DNA from: Treponema sp.
GTDB taxonomy: Bacteria > Spirochaetota > Spirochaetia > Treponematales > Treponemataceae
Reading direction: 5' to 3'
Assembly: GCA_024400915.1 (NCBI GenBank)
Contig: JAKSLX010000015.1
Coordinates: 1-64,000, forward strand
Length of the DNA stretch: 64,000 bases
Both the position numbers and the translations under genes were made by a program. How positions within the stretch are numbered: position 1 is the first letter of the stretch; each line of letters begins with the position of its first letter. Of this stretch, positions 1-10,056 are shown piece by piece. The notes under the pieces are model-generated. The model did not search any database, was not told the DNA's origin, and saw only the letters and a program-made list of their open reading frames with translations.

Positions 1-13
1 ACCACTGGATTAA

Positions 14-181
14 AATCCCTACCTCTTGTGTGTCCTTGACATGGGGTACATTTCACATGACAAGGCTGTGGAGACGGCAAAGAGCGCCATTGCGATGGGA
101 CTCAGCGCAGAGCAGATATTGAAGCTTACTGGGCTTTCCGAAGAGGAAATTGAAAAGCTTAAGGACATTACTAAGCAGTAG
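14..181 (+). pseudogene. C-terminal remnant of an Rpn/PD-(D/E)XK family transposase-nuclease
   Basis: An open frame runs from just after an in-frame TAA at 11-13 to TAG at 179-181. From the ATG at 41 it encodes 46 residues: a helix with ETAKSAIAMGLSAEQ, then KLTGLSEEEIEKLK. This matches the typical tail of Rpn-type recombination-promoting nucleases, whose C-terminus carries a short repeat of the form 'GxSxEQIxxLTGLSxEEIxxL'. The nuclease core is absent and the frame is closed upstream, so this is a decayed tail, not a working gene. Family assignment is by recall of the tail motif; a short stand-alone protein cannot be excluded. Confidence 0.55.
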
Positions 182-443
182 AGAGCCTGCCTGCCAGCGG
201 ATCTGTTCGCGCCTACGGAAAATCTTGGGGGGCTGGTGGCACTTTGGGAGCAAGGAGCTTCTGCAACTTTCGTCATGCGGATTGTTACACAATTCTCGAT
301 TGTCCAGAAACAAAGCTTTTTGCCGAGGGCATATCATGGTGTTCAACGATGCGATTGTGTTAATGTTTGCAATGCCAGGATAACAGAGATGATAAGGTTT
401 CCACACTAAAAAATGCACTGAATTTTCAATAGAATACATAAAA
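182..443. other. Intergenic stretch with no recognisable gene
   Basis: About 260 bp lie between the transposase remnant and the terminator of the giant lipoprotein operon. Short open frames exist on both strands, but none has a ribosome-binding site, a signal peptide or a motif I recognise. I read it as decayed mobile-element sequence. Confidence 0.5.
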
Positions 444-505
444 ATACCCCCAAAGCCTGACTCCATTTATAAATGGATAACCTGACTTTGGGGGTATATT
501 TTTTA
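444..505 (-). terminator. Bidirectional Rho-independent terminator of the lipoprotein operon
   Basis: Perfect 12-bp arms ATACCCCCAAAG (444-455) and CTTTGGGGGTAT (486-497) enclose a second small hairpin (TCCATTT/AAATGGA at 462-477). T-tracts lie on both outer sides. The structure starts 14 nt past the stop codon of the minus-strand gene. Confidence 0.85.
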
Positions 506-518
506 TACCTGTTACATT

Positions 519-3500
519 CTAACGGACCATCTTTGCCTTACCGGCATCATTTACTTCAAAAGAAACATTATTGTCTTGATCATTTACAATAACCAGATAA
601 TAACCAGGTTGTGCAGGATATGTTATGTAAGAAGAAATCCATCTGTTCTGGGCATTGCATGTGTACTTTGGTCCCTGATATTTTCCATTCTTTATAGTGT
701 CATCATCCATAAGACCTGCCAAAGGCATAAAGTATAAATTCTTTGTTATTTTCCATGAGACAATATAGAAATCCGATCCTTCTTCTGTAAACAGAATTGC
801 CTTATCAAGATCAGACGGGCTCCACGAAGTAGCAAGACCTGCCGTTGTATTTCCTCCTATAGGATTATCACCACCGCGCAGGAAAAGACCAAGGCGCTTG
901 CTATTCAAACCATCAGAACCTGTAATTATTGCTCCAGGCCAGTTTGTGTATTCATTTGCTAAATTACTTTTAGTTCTCAAGGCAAGCTTATTACTTGAAT
1001 TATTGATTTGAATGGTAGTTCTTTGTGCAAGTTCATACGCTGTTGTTGTTTTACTATTCTTTGTGGCAGTAGCAGTAATTTTATAAGTCAGACCATTTCT
1101 ATTATCTGTACCAATATCAAATTTATCAGAATATACAGTTGTTCCTTTGGAAAGACTATTATCTTTTGTAGGAGTTGGAGTTGTTGAAAATCCTACAAAC
1201 CCATTTTTTACTTCAGTGAATTCATATTTTTTCTCGCTTACAAGAAGACAATCATAGGAATATTTCAAATCAACATCCGGAGTTTCACAGTCAATCTTTA
1301 CACTTGCTGTCATTGGCTGTGTTGAGGTAAAACCACCAGTAACGGCAGCAACTGTCGTATCATCCTTCTTAATTCTGATGACAGGCTTTTCAAGAGGAAG
1401 TGCACTCGTAGAGAAAATGTAAGAACTATAGCCACCTACAGTATTGTCATACTTTGCAGCAGGGAATGATGAACCACCGGCATTGTCAACTACAAATCCA
1501 CCTGGTATTGAAATATCGTACTCTGCACCAATACAAGGAAGCTTATCCAATATAACGGTTACAACTTTACTTCCTGCAGCAGTATTTATGGTAACTTTAT
1601 TACTCTTTATATTCTGAGTGAGAATATGATTGTTGGTCTGTTTATAAAGTCCAACAAGAGTTGGATCATTTGCATCATATTCATACTTCAATACATACTT
1701 TGGCGTCAGATCTGCAGCAAACGAAGAACTTGCACCATTTGTTGTATATTCATAATAGTCAGCTATAGCAGGTTTCTTTAATGTAAGAATCCTATATTCA
1801 CTTTCAGAAAGGACAGGCGGAACTTTTGCTACATTCTTCTGAGTTATTGTAATATCTCCACTGCCTTTTCTTACAGCTTTTGAATATGTAATTGTAACAG
1901 TCGTTTTTGTATAATCATCATCCAGAGTAACCTCAATATTTGTAATTGCCGGCAGAGTCTTGATAATTGTAATCTTTTTCTTGTCACCAAGATTGATACC
2001 TGTATTGTAATTGTTTCCTGAATTTCCGATGGCACCATTTATCAAGCCAACGGCATCTTCCGTAACAGGACCATTGGAATCAGAAATTACTCCGTCATTC
2101 AAATTAAATTCTTCTACATTAAGTTTATCAATGTCTGTACCACCGTTTTTTACTGAATATTCAAATTTAAATTCACGGTCCCCGGCAGCAGTTACAGAAG
2201 ACATTGTTACTATTGCACCGTTATTAAGCTTTATAGTTGGCATGTTTGCACTAGTTGAAAATTTTAAGTTCTTGTTAAATCTTATTAAAATCGGAATAAC
2301 TGTATCAGTAGCACCTTCCGTGTTGCCGTAACAGCCGTCAGATTTCGAAGTATAAATGTATTCAACTTTTAAGGTCTGAGTATCTACAAGGAAAGCATAA
2401 TTCTGGGTAACTTCATTGTTGTTGAAATCCTTAAGAACTGCCTTATATACAAGAGAAGAACCTTTTAAATTTAATCCCATAGCTGAATTTGAAATTGTAG
2501 CAGAGAATGAATACCATTTTTTTCCATCAATAATATCAGGAGTACTTTTGATCTCTGGAGTCATTACAATCCCGTTACATTCAAGCTTGAAGAGATCTCC
2601 GTTGTGTACATTCCACTTATTCTTTACAGTCTCAAGTCCCCAGGCATTGATTGCATCATCAGAAATTCTGCCATTCACTTTAACAGAAGAAGTCGAAGTA
2701 AAGGCAGGAATTCCATTGCTATAGACTACACCTCTTTGATTTACAGGTTTTCCATTTGCATCCTGAGCAAATGTATTTTCACCGTATACAATATTAGTAA
2801 ACTCTATGGAAGGTGCTTCTATGTCACCAAGAATTGTATAATCCTTGGTAACGGCATTACTTTTTCCTTCATTGTTTTTTTCATCTTCAACACGGAATAT
2901 AAAAGTCTGATTGGAGAGTCTATGTCCCACAGTTCCATCAATTCCTAAATCGTTAAAAATGTTTACATCAAGACTTAATGTGTATACTTTTTTGCTGATT
3001 CCATTTTCAGTAATACCCGTAGGTTGTGGAAGTGAAAGCTCAACAAACTTTCCAGCTTTAAGATCTATAGCACCAGTTCCTTTGTTTGAATCTTTCCAGC
3101 CGTCATATCCTTTGTCTGAATAATTTATAATGTCTGTATCACTTGTCATGTAAGCAACTTTAATGGAAGATACCCTTGTATCATCCTTTGCTGTAATTAC
3201 AAAAGTAAAGTTACCGCTTTCATCACCAAATAATGTTTCACCGTTGGACTTTTCTACACCATTTACTTTGTGGGTAATTTCAAGTGAAGGGAATGTTTTA
3301 TCAACTACTTCGATATACCCTTCAAGATAATCTTTAGTACCAGCTTTATTTGTGGCTTTATTACCTTTGTCGTCTTCTGCTTCTACCTTGATGCAGTATT
3401 TTGTACATTCTTCCGGAACAGGGATGTTATAGAATACATTGTTTTCTTCTGTACCAGAATAAATTTCTTTTCGGTTATAACCATCCAGAATTTCGCCAGA

Positions 3501-4547
3501 AACCTTGCTTATCGTTACAAAAACCTTTGCAACAACAGAGTCATCATAAGCATTTCCAAGAAGAGAAGAACCTGCATATACAGAAAGAGGAGTAGAAACA
3601 CTTGTGCCAAGATTAAGGTCAAGCCATGGTCTGTCTGCATCTTTCCAAAGGCATACATAACCGTGACTGGTCAATCTGCTTGGGTTTCCAGATGCATCTT
3701 TTGTTTTTGTAAGGATTTTAAATACATTTTTGGATCCCAAATCATATTTTGACTTAAGATCAGTCCAGTCTCCAATAACTACATTGCATTCCCATGCTCG
3801 AAGACTGTCAATCTGTGTTGCAGAAGTTGGAGCTTCATCAACGGATCTATATGCTTCATCCTGATAAAGGCGATTCTGATAATAAACAGTTTCGTCAATC
3901 GGATCTACCAGGTAAACATCAACATAAACAATGGTATTGTCATCCGTTGTAGTTCCAGAAATAGTAAAATCATTTGTCAAGAAATTTCCGATTTTTGTAA
4001 TATCCTTATAATCTGTAAGAGAATCAAAATCATTACTATTTTCTTTATATACAGGGCTTGAAATGCTGATTACCGGTGCAGACTTGTCAACAACAATGGT
4101 ACGGCTTTTTCTTGATTCACCAGAAGTATTGCCGGAACCGTCTTGAGCGGTAACAATTATGTCATAGTCACCCTCAGTTTTCATACTGAAATCAATGTTT
4201 TTAATCTGCCAGTTGGCGGATTTACCATCAGGTAGTAACTCCCAGACAGAGTTATTGTCTATTCTAAAGTCTGATTCATTTTCCAGTTTTACTTTCCACT
4301 GACCATCAGAAAAACGCCACTCAATGCCACCACAGGTAACAGTAACGGAGCCAATGTCCGTATCATCCTTTACAGATCCCCTGATGGTAAAAGTTTCCAT
4401 AACATTTTCGCGAGGAGCAGGATCAATAATGGTAACAGAAGGTCCAGTTGTATCAACGGCAGCACCCAATCCAATGTCACAGGAAGCAAGTCCTAAAAGA
4501 GAGGCAGCAAGTGCTATGTTAAATAAGTTCTTAAATGTCTTTTTCAT
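519..4547 (-). CDS. Giant Ig-like-repeat lipoprotein, copy 2 of a tandem pair
   Basis: A 1342-residue exported lipoprotein. The first ~24 residues are a signal peptide ending in the lipobox LASC, so Cys24 should be lipidated. The rest looks like a string of beta-sandwich modules: early Ig-like segments with 'GPSVTIIDPAP...TIRGSVKDD', a mid-protein region resembling the SbsA-type Ig fold (around ITYSKAVRKGSGDI), and near the end a segment 'KPVIRIKKDD...VKIDCETPDVDLKYSYD' that recalls chitobiase C-terminal/FN3-like modules. The upstream gene (4562-8422) has the same order and the same 'SCDIGLG' start, so they are paralogues. The start is supported by AAGGAGG 6 nt upstream, and the two genes are 14 nt apart, so they are co-transcribed. 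Function is unknown; a surface or periplasmic adhesin or binding role is inferred. Confidence 0.8.
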   Translation of the reverse strand: MKKTFKNLFNIALAASLLGLASCDIGLGAAVDTTGPSVTIIDPAPRENVMETFTIRGSVKDDTDIGSVTVTCGGIEWRFSDGQWKVKLENESDFRIDNNSVWELLPDGKSANWQIKNIDFSMKTEGDYDIIVTAQDGSGNTSGESRKSRTIVVDKSAPVISISSPVYKENSNDFDSLTDYKDITKIGNFLTNDFTISGTTTDDNTIVYVDVYLVDPIDETVYYQNRLYQDEAYRSVDEAPTSATQIDSLRAWECNVVIGDWTDLKSKYDLGSKNVFKILTKTKDASGNPSRLTSHGYVCLWKDADRPWLDLNLGTSVSTPLSVYAGSSLLGNAYDDSVVAKVFVTISKVSGEILDGYNRKEIYSGTEENNVFYNIPVPEECTKYCIKVEAEDDKGNKATNKAGTKDYLEGYIEVVDKTFPSLEITHKVNGVEKSNGETLFGDESGNFTFVITAKDDTRVSSIKVAYMTSDTDIINYSDKGYDGWKDSNKGTGAIDLKAGKFVELSLPQPTGITENGISKKVYTLSLDVNIFNDLGIDGTVGHRLSNQTFIFRVEDEKNNEGKSNAVTKDYTILGDIEAPSIEFTNIVYGENTFAQDANGKPVNQRGVVYSNGIPAFTSTSSVKVNGRISDDAINAWGLETVKNKWNVHNGDLFKLECNGIVMTPEIKSTPDIIDGKKWYSFSATISNSAMGLNLKGSSLVYKAVLKDFNNNEVTQNYAFLVDTQTLKVEYIYTSKSDGCYGNTEGATDTVIPILIRFNKNLKFSTSANMPTIKLNNGAIVTMSSVTAAGDREFKFEYSVKNGGTDIDKLNVEEFNLNDGVISDSNGPVTEDAVGLINGAIGNSGNNYNTGINLGDKKKITIIKTLPAITNIEVTLDDDYTKTTVTITYSKAVRKGSGDITITQKNVAKVPPVLSESEYRILTLKKPAIADYYEYTTNGASSSFAADLTPKYVLKYEYDANDPTLVGLYKQTNNHILTQNIKSNKVTINTAAGSKVVTVILDKLPCIGAEYDISIPGGFVVDNAGGSSFPAAKYDNTVGGYSSYIFSTSALPLEKPVIRIKKDDTTVAAVTGGFTSTQPMTASVKIDCETPDVDLKYSYDCLLVSEKKYEFTEVKNGFVGFSTTPTPTKDNSLSKGTTVYSDKFDIGTDNRNGLTYKITATATKNSKTTTAYELAQRTTIQINNSSNKLALRTKSNLANEYTNWPGAIITGSDGLNSKRLGLFLRGGDNPIGGNTTAGLATSWSPSDLDKAILFTEEGSDFYIVSWKITKNLYFMPLAGLMDDDTIKNGKYQGPKYTCNAQNRWISSYITYPAQPGYYLVIVNDQDNNVSFEVNDAGKAKMVR

Positions 4548-4561
4548 TTTCTGCCTCCTTA

Positions 4562-7500
4562 TTAGTACTTGACCCTGTAGCCGTACATGTAATCACCATA
4601 ATTACAGCTTGAGTTTAATGGCTGCTGCATGTTCCATTCGCCTGTATTAGTCTGCATGGAAAATGCAGTTAAAATCTGCCAGCTTTCCCAATAATAGTTG
4701 CTTTCAGTTGTTCCTTTATATGCTATCTGATACTGATATCTATGGTCATGACCATTCTGAGTCAAAGGCCAGCCGCTGGTATAAGATCCCCCTTCCGGAA
4801 TTTGAGCTGCATAGATAACAAACTTATTTCCTTTATAAGTCTCATTGTTTTTGTATCCTGCGCCATCTTCGATTCCCCAATGAACCGTATAATACTTTGG
4901 CTCTTCATATCTTACCATGGTCTTGAATGCACCTTCGTATCCTGCATCAGAATCTACCAAAGTCAATTTTGTAGCAATAGCCTTTATGTAGGTCTTGCTT
5001 GCTTTAGTCATATCACCATCACCAACAGCTTCTGTGATTTCTTTTGTTCCATTTACTACACCAAGAGAATTGCTGCAGGAAAGTCCCTTAACAGCTGAAG
5101 AAGTCATTATATCAACAGATGTCAATCTGACAGGACAAACGGATTTTATTATTCCATCGGTTATATCATAATCTTGTCCCCATGCAGAATATCTACCAGG
5201 AGGCAGCATATCTTCCGATTTAAATTCATACCTTAAGCCCGTAGATTCGTTCTTCTGGCTTCCCCAGCTCATTGTTACCCCAGGAGTTTCGCAGTCAATC
5301 TTTATGTCTGTTTTTCCTGTAGGTGCATCGTTGTATGCATTTGTTGCCTTTCTATTTACGCGGATTACGGGAGTTGCAACAGGGCCCACGTAGAATTTGT
5401 ATTCAGGTTCAACAGCATTTTCTTTCGGTGCAATGGCGTAATCAGTACCACCTACGGTCTTGCTCTTTGCAAGATAGTTGTAGGCCTTGTCACGCATGCT
5501 TTCTGCCGTAAGAGTCAGCGAGTATTCAACACCGTTCTTGAGGCAGTCAATAAAGTCGCTGTCTGTAACTGTCAACGTCAAAGTTTTTCCATCTGCACTC
5601 CTGGTTAAAGTCTGAACATCAAATTCCGCCTTGTGGTAGCCCAAAGTTTCCAATGCAGAGCGAACTTTTGAAACTGTAGAATCAGCAGCTACATCCTGAA
5701 TATTGTAGTCATACTTGAGGACATACTTTGTCCTGATATCAGGAACCGCATCTGTTCCTGTCAGATCAAGTCCCTGTGTATACTGCATGTAAGGACCGTT
5801 TGGAAGCATTGTTGCAATTCCAAGTCTGTCTGTGCTTGTATCAGTTCTTACATTTGTTGTGCTTCCACACAAAGCTGTTCTGAGAGATGTATTTTTGATT
5901 GCAGTATCGCTATAGAATAAATTAAGGAATACATCTTCAGGTATTACAGGTGGAACGTACCAGCCTGCGGTGCGCTGCAATACAAGGGAACCACTTTCAA
6001 TCTCAACAGGCTCATTGAATGTAAGAGAAATATTTACTGACCTGACGCCGTTTGCACCAACCGTTGATTCAACAACACCATTTTTTGCAGGGCTGTATGA
6101 GACGATGTAAGGCGCAATGCTATCCAAGCAAATCTTCTTGTTGTTGAAAGCAGTTCCAACTCCAGTTTTTGTAAAGATTCCTTCGACTTCGCTACCGTTC
6201 AAGCTGATAGAATCATTTACCGGAATGGTAAGATCGGTTGCTTCAAGTTCTACTCCATCAAGAATCTTGTATTCAAAGTAAAGGGTGTTGGATTCGTTTC
6301 CACTTTTAAGATAAGCACGGCAATCTTCAGCATCAACAGGAGTACCGTCCTTATACTTGAAGTTTGTACCTGACAACTGGATGTAAGGAATTTTTGTTCC
6401 ACCCTTTGTATCAACAGTTACTCGGTAAGAAAAGTTTGCCTGAAGAATAAGTGTATCACTTGCTGTAAGGATTGAGTTCTGTGCAAAATTCGGTTCAATG
6501 CTCTGGAGGGATCCAACATCTTCAAATGCAATGGTAACATTGTTTACAGTCTTTCCCCCAAGCTTATCAGTTGCCTCTAAAGCCATCTGATACTGCTGCC
6601 CAGATACAGGAGATGTTATTTCAAATTCCACATATTCATGAGTTCCCTTTACAAATTCATCCAATACACAGCTAGGTGTAATAGTGACTGTACAGGTTTC
6701 AATTGGCATATTGTTTTCTGCCTTAGGTGTTATTTTAAATCCCGTATTTTGAACTTTACACATAACAAGGGGATTATTATTTGATTCATAAGTGCTACCC
6801 TCATATTTGTACTCAACATCAAAACTTGGTGCAGTTGTAAATTTATTCATGCGGAATGTCTTTGTCGTAATATTTTCAGTCTGATCTCTACATGCAAACA
6901 TGAATACTTTTGCATCATTTGAAACTCCATTATTTATCTTAAAATCTTCAAAGAAATCGTATGTAACTGAAAAACTATTTTTATAATTATTACCCTCTGG
7001 AACAGGAGTTCCAGAAGTCAGCTTTTTTACCCTGATATTCTCAGATGTTGTGCCTCTAGTTGTTTCATCAGCTGCAAAATTGTAATTGTAGAAGAAGGTT
7101 TCTGCATGAGAAATATCATCATTTCCGGCAGGCAGCCAAGCAACTGCAATGTCACTAACATTCTGGTTGTCCATTGTATATCCAGAAATTATAAATGTAT
7201 AATTTTCACCATTTTTAGTTAAACTAGGAACTGAGTTTTCCTGAGGATCATCAATAATGATCGTTGCAGCATCTCCGTTTGTGACTTTCAGGTCTACTGC
7301 CTTAAAATATTTTGTAGGAACTTCATTTGTATCTTCTACCTTGATAACAAGCTTGTATGTTCCATCCGTTTCCGGTGCCTCAATATCAAAACTATAGTCT
7401 CTCAAACCATTTTCAATTGTGTCTGGTGCGGGATTTAACGCTACATTTTCAACATTTACAAACTGACTGGTCTTTATCCAACCATATGATACGCTTTTTA

Positions 7501-8422
7501 TTCCGTCATCATCAAAAATTGTTATAGGGATGGCTCCCTTAGTTACTACCGTAATCTTTCCATTGGTTTCTGGAGTTCCAGACATCGTTGAGTAGGTTAC
7601 ATGTGGAACATCATATTCCGGTTCCCAGGCAAAATAATCCCTCCATTCTTTAACTTCATTTCCCGCAGTATCATGAGCAACAAGTTCCACCTGAAGATAA
7701 TGCAACCCTGTTTCAAGACTAGATTTTGCAGCAACAAATTCATCGTGTGTAAAAGTAAATGAAGGAGCAAATCTATTTTGCTGATCTTGTGGCATGGATT
7801 TTGAAATTACAAGTTTTCCTTCCTCATAAAGATTTAATGTTACATCACCAATACCATAGGAATCTTTAAGATTTGTAGCAAATGTCAGACTCTGATTTTG
7901 AAAGTAATCTTTGTTTTCTGGAGAATTTTTCAATTCTTCTTTGCCATTTGGTTTTTTAAATTCTTCAAGAGTAATAAGGCGGGCTATATAGTCGCCTCGA
8001 ACTATAGTCACCTTACCAACTTTCGGGTTATTGCTGTCAATAATGAGAGTTCTAGTTGCAGAAGACTTTTCTGATCCATTGCCGTTCTTATCTTTGGCGG
8101 TAATCTGGAATGTTACTTCACAGTCTTCATCAAAACTGAACGGACAAGAATATCTTCCATCGCTTGTACCACAGTCCTTTGTACCTGTTATTGTTTGTCC
8201 ATCTTTTTTATAGCTGTACTCAAAATGAACGCTTGTTACCTTTATGTTATCCGTTGCAGTTCCTTCAATACTGAAATTCCTTGGAACAAAGCTATTGTTT
8301 GAAGGTTTTTCTACTGTCAGTTCCGGTGCTTCAAGATCGACTTCCGATCCCAACCCAATGTCGCAGGATGAAACCAAAAAAAATGAAATAATTGCTGCAA
8401 GACCGAAAAATACTTTTTTCAT
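4562..8422 (-). CDS. Giant Ig-like-repeat lipoprotein, copy 1 of a tandem pair
   Basis: A 1286-residue lipoprotein and first gene of the two-gene operon. I chose the ATG at 8422 rather than the earlier in-frame start at 8458 because AAAGGCGG sits 6-7 nt before it and it begins the signal peptide directly (MKKVFFGL, lipobox VSSC). Repeated modules contain 'SIEGTATDN' and 'FDDDGIKSVSYGW' motifs typical of Ig-like folds. An SbsA-like segment (SLTFNEPVEIESGSLVLQRT) is followed by a 'TPVIRVNRK...IKIDCETPGVTMSWG' module and a unique aromatic-rich C-terminal ~90 residues (many Tyr, Trp, Asn). No catalytic motif was seen. It is probably anchored in an outer or inner membrane leaflet. The role is unknown; the paralogue directly downstream has diverged strongly in sequence but not in plan. 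Confidence 0.8.
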   Translation of the reverse strand: MKKVFFGLAAIISFFLVSSCDIGLGSEVDLEAPELTVEKPSNNSFVPRNFSIEGTATDNIKVTSVHFEYSYKKDGQTITGTKDCGTSDGRYSCPFSFDEDCEVTFQITAKDKNGNGSEKSSATRTLIIDSNNPKVGKVTIVRGDYIARLITLEEFKKPNGKEELKNSPENKDYFQNQSLTFATNLKDSYGIGDVTLNLYEEGKLVISKSMPQDQQNRFAPSFTFTHDEFVAAKSSLETGLHYLQVELVAHDTAGNEVKEWRDYFAWEPEYDVPHVTYSTMSGTPETNGKITVVTKGAIPITIFDDDGIKSVSYGWIKTSQFVNVENVALNPAPDTIENGLRDYSFDIEAPETDGTYKLVIKVEDTNEVPTKYFKAVDLKVTNGDAATIIIDDPQENSVPSLTKNGENYTFIISGYTMDNQNVSDIAVAWLPAGNDDISHAETFFYNYNFAADETTRGTTSENIRVKKLTSGTPVPEGNNYKNSFSVTYDFFEDFKINNGVSNDAKVFMFACRDQTENITTKTFRMNKFTTAPSFDVEYKYEGSTYESNNNPLVMCKVQNTGFKITPKAENNMPIETCTVTITPSCVLDEFVKGTHEYVEFEITSPVSGQQYQMALEATDKLGGKTVNNVTIAFEDVGSLQSIEPNFAQNSILTASDTLILQANFSYRVTVDTKGGTKIPYIQLSGTNFKYKDGTPVDAEDCRAYLKSGNESNTLYFEYKILDGVELEATDLTIPVNDSISLNGSEVEGIFTKTGVGTAFNNKKICLDSIAPYIVSYSPAKNGVVESTVGANGVRSVNISLTFNEPVEIESGSLVLQRTAGWYVPPVIPEDVFLNLFYSDTAIKNTSLRTALCGSTTNVRTDTSTDRLGIATMLPNGPYMQYTQGLDLTGTDAVPDIRTKYVLKYDYNIQDVAADSTVSKVRSALETLGYHKAEFDVQTLTRSADGKTLTLTVTDSDFIDCLKNGVEYSLTLTAESMRDKAYNYLAKSKTVGGTDYAIAPKENAVEPEYKFYVGPVATPVIRVNRKATNAYNDAPTGKTDIKIDCETPGVTMSWGSQKNESTGLRYEFKSEDMLPPGRYSAWGQDYDITDGIIKSVCPVRLTSVDIMTSSAVKGLSCSNSLGVVNGTKEITEAVGDGDMTKASKTYIKAIATKLTLVDSDAGYEGAFKTMVRYEEPKYYTVHWGIEDGAGYKNNETYKGNKFVIYAAQIPEGGSYTSGWPLTQNGHDHRYQYQIAYKGTTESNYYWESWQILTAFSMQTNTGEWNMQQPLNSSCNYGDYMYGYRVKY

Positions 8423-8595
8423 AATAACCGCCTTTTCCAGAGTGAATTTAAACAACAAACCGCCTCTTCATATTCGGCACAACAGTTTAGAGTTTTTAGA
8501 CTTATCTCATATTTTACTATACAAATTTTACTTCATGCAAATTTTTTCCATACAAATGCTTGTTTTTCCCTTACAGGGGAGCTCTTGGATTTTTA

Positions 8596-8624
8596 ATGAC
8601 ATAATCTGCAATTCCCATTAAAAT
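8596..8624 (+). promoter_or_regulatory. Predicted promoter giving a leaderless mRNA for the RluA-type gene
   Basis: ATGACA (8596-8601), a 17-bp spacer and TAAAAT (8619-8624) form a sigma70-like promoter. Only 6 nt separate the -10 hexamer from the ATG at 8631, and there is no Shine-Dalgarno sequence. The expected transcription start is therefore at or next to the A of the ATG. Confidence 0.5.
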
Positions 8625-8630
8625 ATCCCT

Positions 8631-9398
8631 ATGAAACAAAACAATGACTATAGCGTAATTTACAGCGACGACGACATTGTCGTGTTCAATAAAAGAAGCG
8701 GGCTCCTGATTGCCGCCGACAGGTATGATCCTGATGCACCCCGCCTTGATGTGGTGGCAGAAAAGGAATTCGGTAAGCTTTTTGCAGTACACCGCATAGA
8801 CAAGGATACAAGCGGACTTGTAATCTACGCAAAGAATGCAGAAGCCCACAAGGCCCTTTCAAAGCAGTTTGAAGAAAGAAGCGTGGAAAAAACCTACCAC
8901 TGCCTGATTAACGGACACCCTACATGGGACACCCTTACGGTTTCCTTGCCATTGCAGCCAGATGGAGACGACCGCCACAGAACAGTCGTAAACAAGAGGT
9001 TTGGAAAGCCTTCCAAGACAGATTTTGAAAACATCGGAAACTGCGGACCATTCTCATGGATCATTGCACACCCACATACAGGACGTACCCATCAGATCAG
9101 GGCACATCTGCAGACTACAGGCTTTCCTATCGTATGCGATCCATTGTACAGCGGCAACCAGCATCCCGTGCTTTTGAGCGATTTCAAGCGCAAATACAAC
9201 GGAGATCCGCTTAACGAACGACCGTTATTGAACAGACTTGCTCTCCATGCCTATTCAATAAGCATAAATCACCCAAAGACTAACGAACGTATGTCTTTTG
9301 AGGCTCCATATCCCCGTGACATGGAGGCAGTAAGAAAACAACTGGCAAAGCTTTTTAAGGTTGATCCCCTTGCAAAGCCTGAAACTAAGGAGGACTAA
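8631..9398 (+). CDS. RluA-family RNA pseudouridine synthase
   Basis: A 255-residue enzyme that isomerises uridine to pseudouridine in rRNA or tRNA. The family signature HRIDKDTSG is at residues 54-62, with the catalytic Asp at 57. Further conserved blocks are 'VEKTYHCLINGH' and 'HPHTGRTHQIRAHL' (RNA-binding and active-site loop). No N-terminal S4 domain is present, so it resembles the short RluA/RluC-like single-domain forms; the target base cannot be deduced. It has no Shine-Dalgarno sequence and a -10 element 6 nt upstream. It is followed after one base by the cytidylate-kinase-like gene, so the two form an operon. Confidence 0.9.
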   Translation: MKQNNDYSVIYSDDDIVVFNKRSGLLIAADRYDPDAPRLDVVAEKEFGKLFAVHRIDKDTSGLVIYAKNAEAHKALSKQFEERSVEKTYHCLINGHPTWDTLTVSLPLQPDGDDRHRTVVNKRFGKPSKTDFENIGNCGPFSWIIAHPHTGRTHQIRAHLQTTGFPIVCDPLYSGNQHPVLLSDFKRKYNGDPLNERPLLNRLALHAYSISINHPKTNERMSFEAPYPRDMEAVRKQLAKLFKVDPLAKPETKED

Positions 9399-9399
9399 A

Positions 9400-10050
9400 A
9401 TGAAGAAATTCATCACTATCGGCCGTGAATACGGTTCCGGCGGAAACAAAATCGCGGAGCTTGTCGCAAAGGAACTTGGCATTCCTGTCTACGACAGCGA
9501 AATCATCGACCTTTCGGCAAAGGAATCTGGCCTTTCCCCAGATTTCATAAAGAACACAGAGCAGAGCCTTTCAAGCGGATGGCTTTATACATTGCTTTTA
9601 GGTTCTGGATACAGCACACCAGGAACTGGCGCCAGCCGCCTTGGCTTTGGACCTCAGTCCATCAACGTTCCTCTTGCAGACCAGGTATTCAACGCTCAGA
9701 GAAATACGATCATCGGGCTTGCAAAAAAGGGACCTTGCGTTCTTGTTGGCCGCTGTTCCGACTATATCCTCCGCCACTGCGAGGAAGTACCAAGGGCAGA
9801 AGTATTGAATGTTTTTATATACGCTCCTTTGGCAGACAAGGTAAAGTACGCCATAGAAGAATTCGGACTTGATCCTGCAACTGCGGAACGCGATGTAAAA
9901 TTAATCGACAAACGCCGTGCAAACCACTACAACACTTTTACGGAACGCACATGGGGAAACAAGAACCATTACGATCTCCTAGTAAACAGTTCACTTCTTG
10001 GAATTGAAAAGACAGCACAGATGATTGCTCAGATAGCAAGGGAATCTTAA
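9400..10050 (+). CDS. Cytidylate-kinase-like family protein
   Basis: A 216-residue P-loop protein. The N-terminal sequence ITIGREYGSGGNKIAELVAKELG is the modified Walker A of the cytidylate-kinase-like family. A central 'GRCSDYILRHCEEVPRAEVLNVFIYAPL' segment and 'DKRRANHYNTFT' resemble the lid and Arg-rich region. The start at ATG 9400 is supported by AAGGAGGA 5 nt upstream; an earlier in-frame TTG at 9361 lies inside the preceding gene and was not used. Members are assumed to phosphorylate a nucleotide or a related small molecule, but the substrate here is not established. It is co-transcribed with the pseudouridine synthase. Confidence 0.8.
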   Translation: MKKFITIGREYGSGGNKIAELVAKELGIPVYDSEIIDLSAKESGLSPDFIKNTEQSLSSGWLYTLLLGSGYSTPGTGASRLGFGPQSINVPLADQVFNAQRNTIIGLAKKGPCVLVGRCSDYILRHCEEVPRAEVLNVFIYAPLADKVKYAIEEFGLDPATAERDVKLIDKRRANHYNTFTERTWGNKNHYDLLVNSSLLGIEKTAQMIAQIARES

Positions 10051-10056
10051 ATCCCC

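Noticed and set aside
150..383. A 77-codon plus-strand frame after the transposase remnant
   Set aside because: No ribosome-binding site, unusual composition and overlap with the remnant; read as non-coding.
2011..2331. Many long antisense frames under the giant lipoproteins, purL and gyrA
   Set aside because: They mirror the codon bias of the real genes and have no motifs or start signals.
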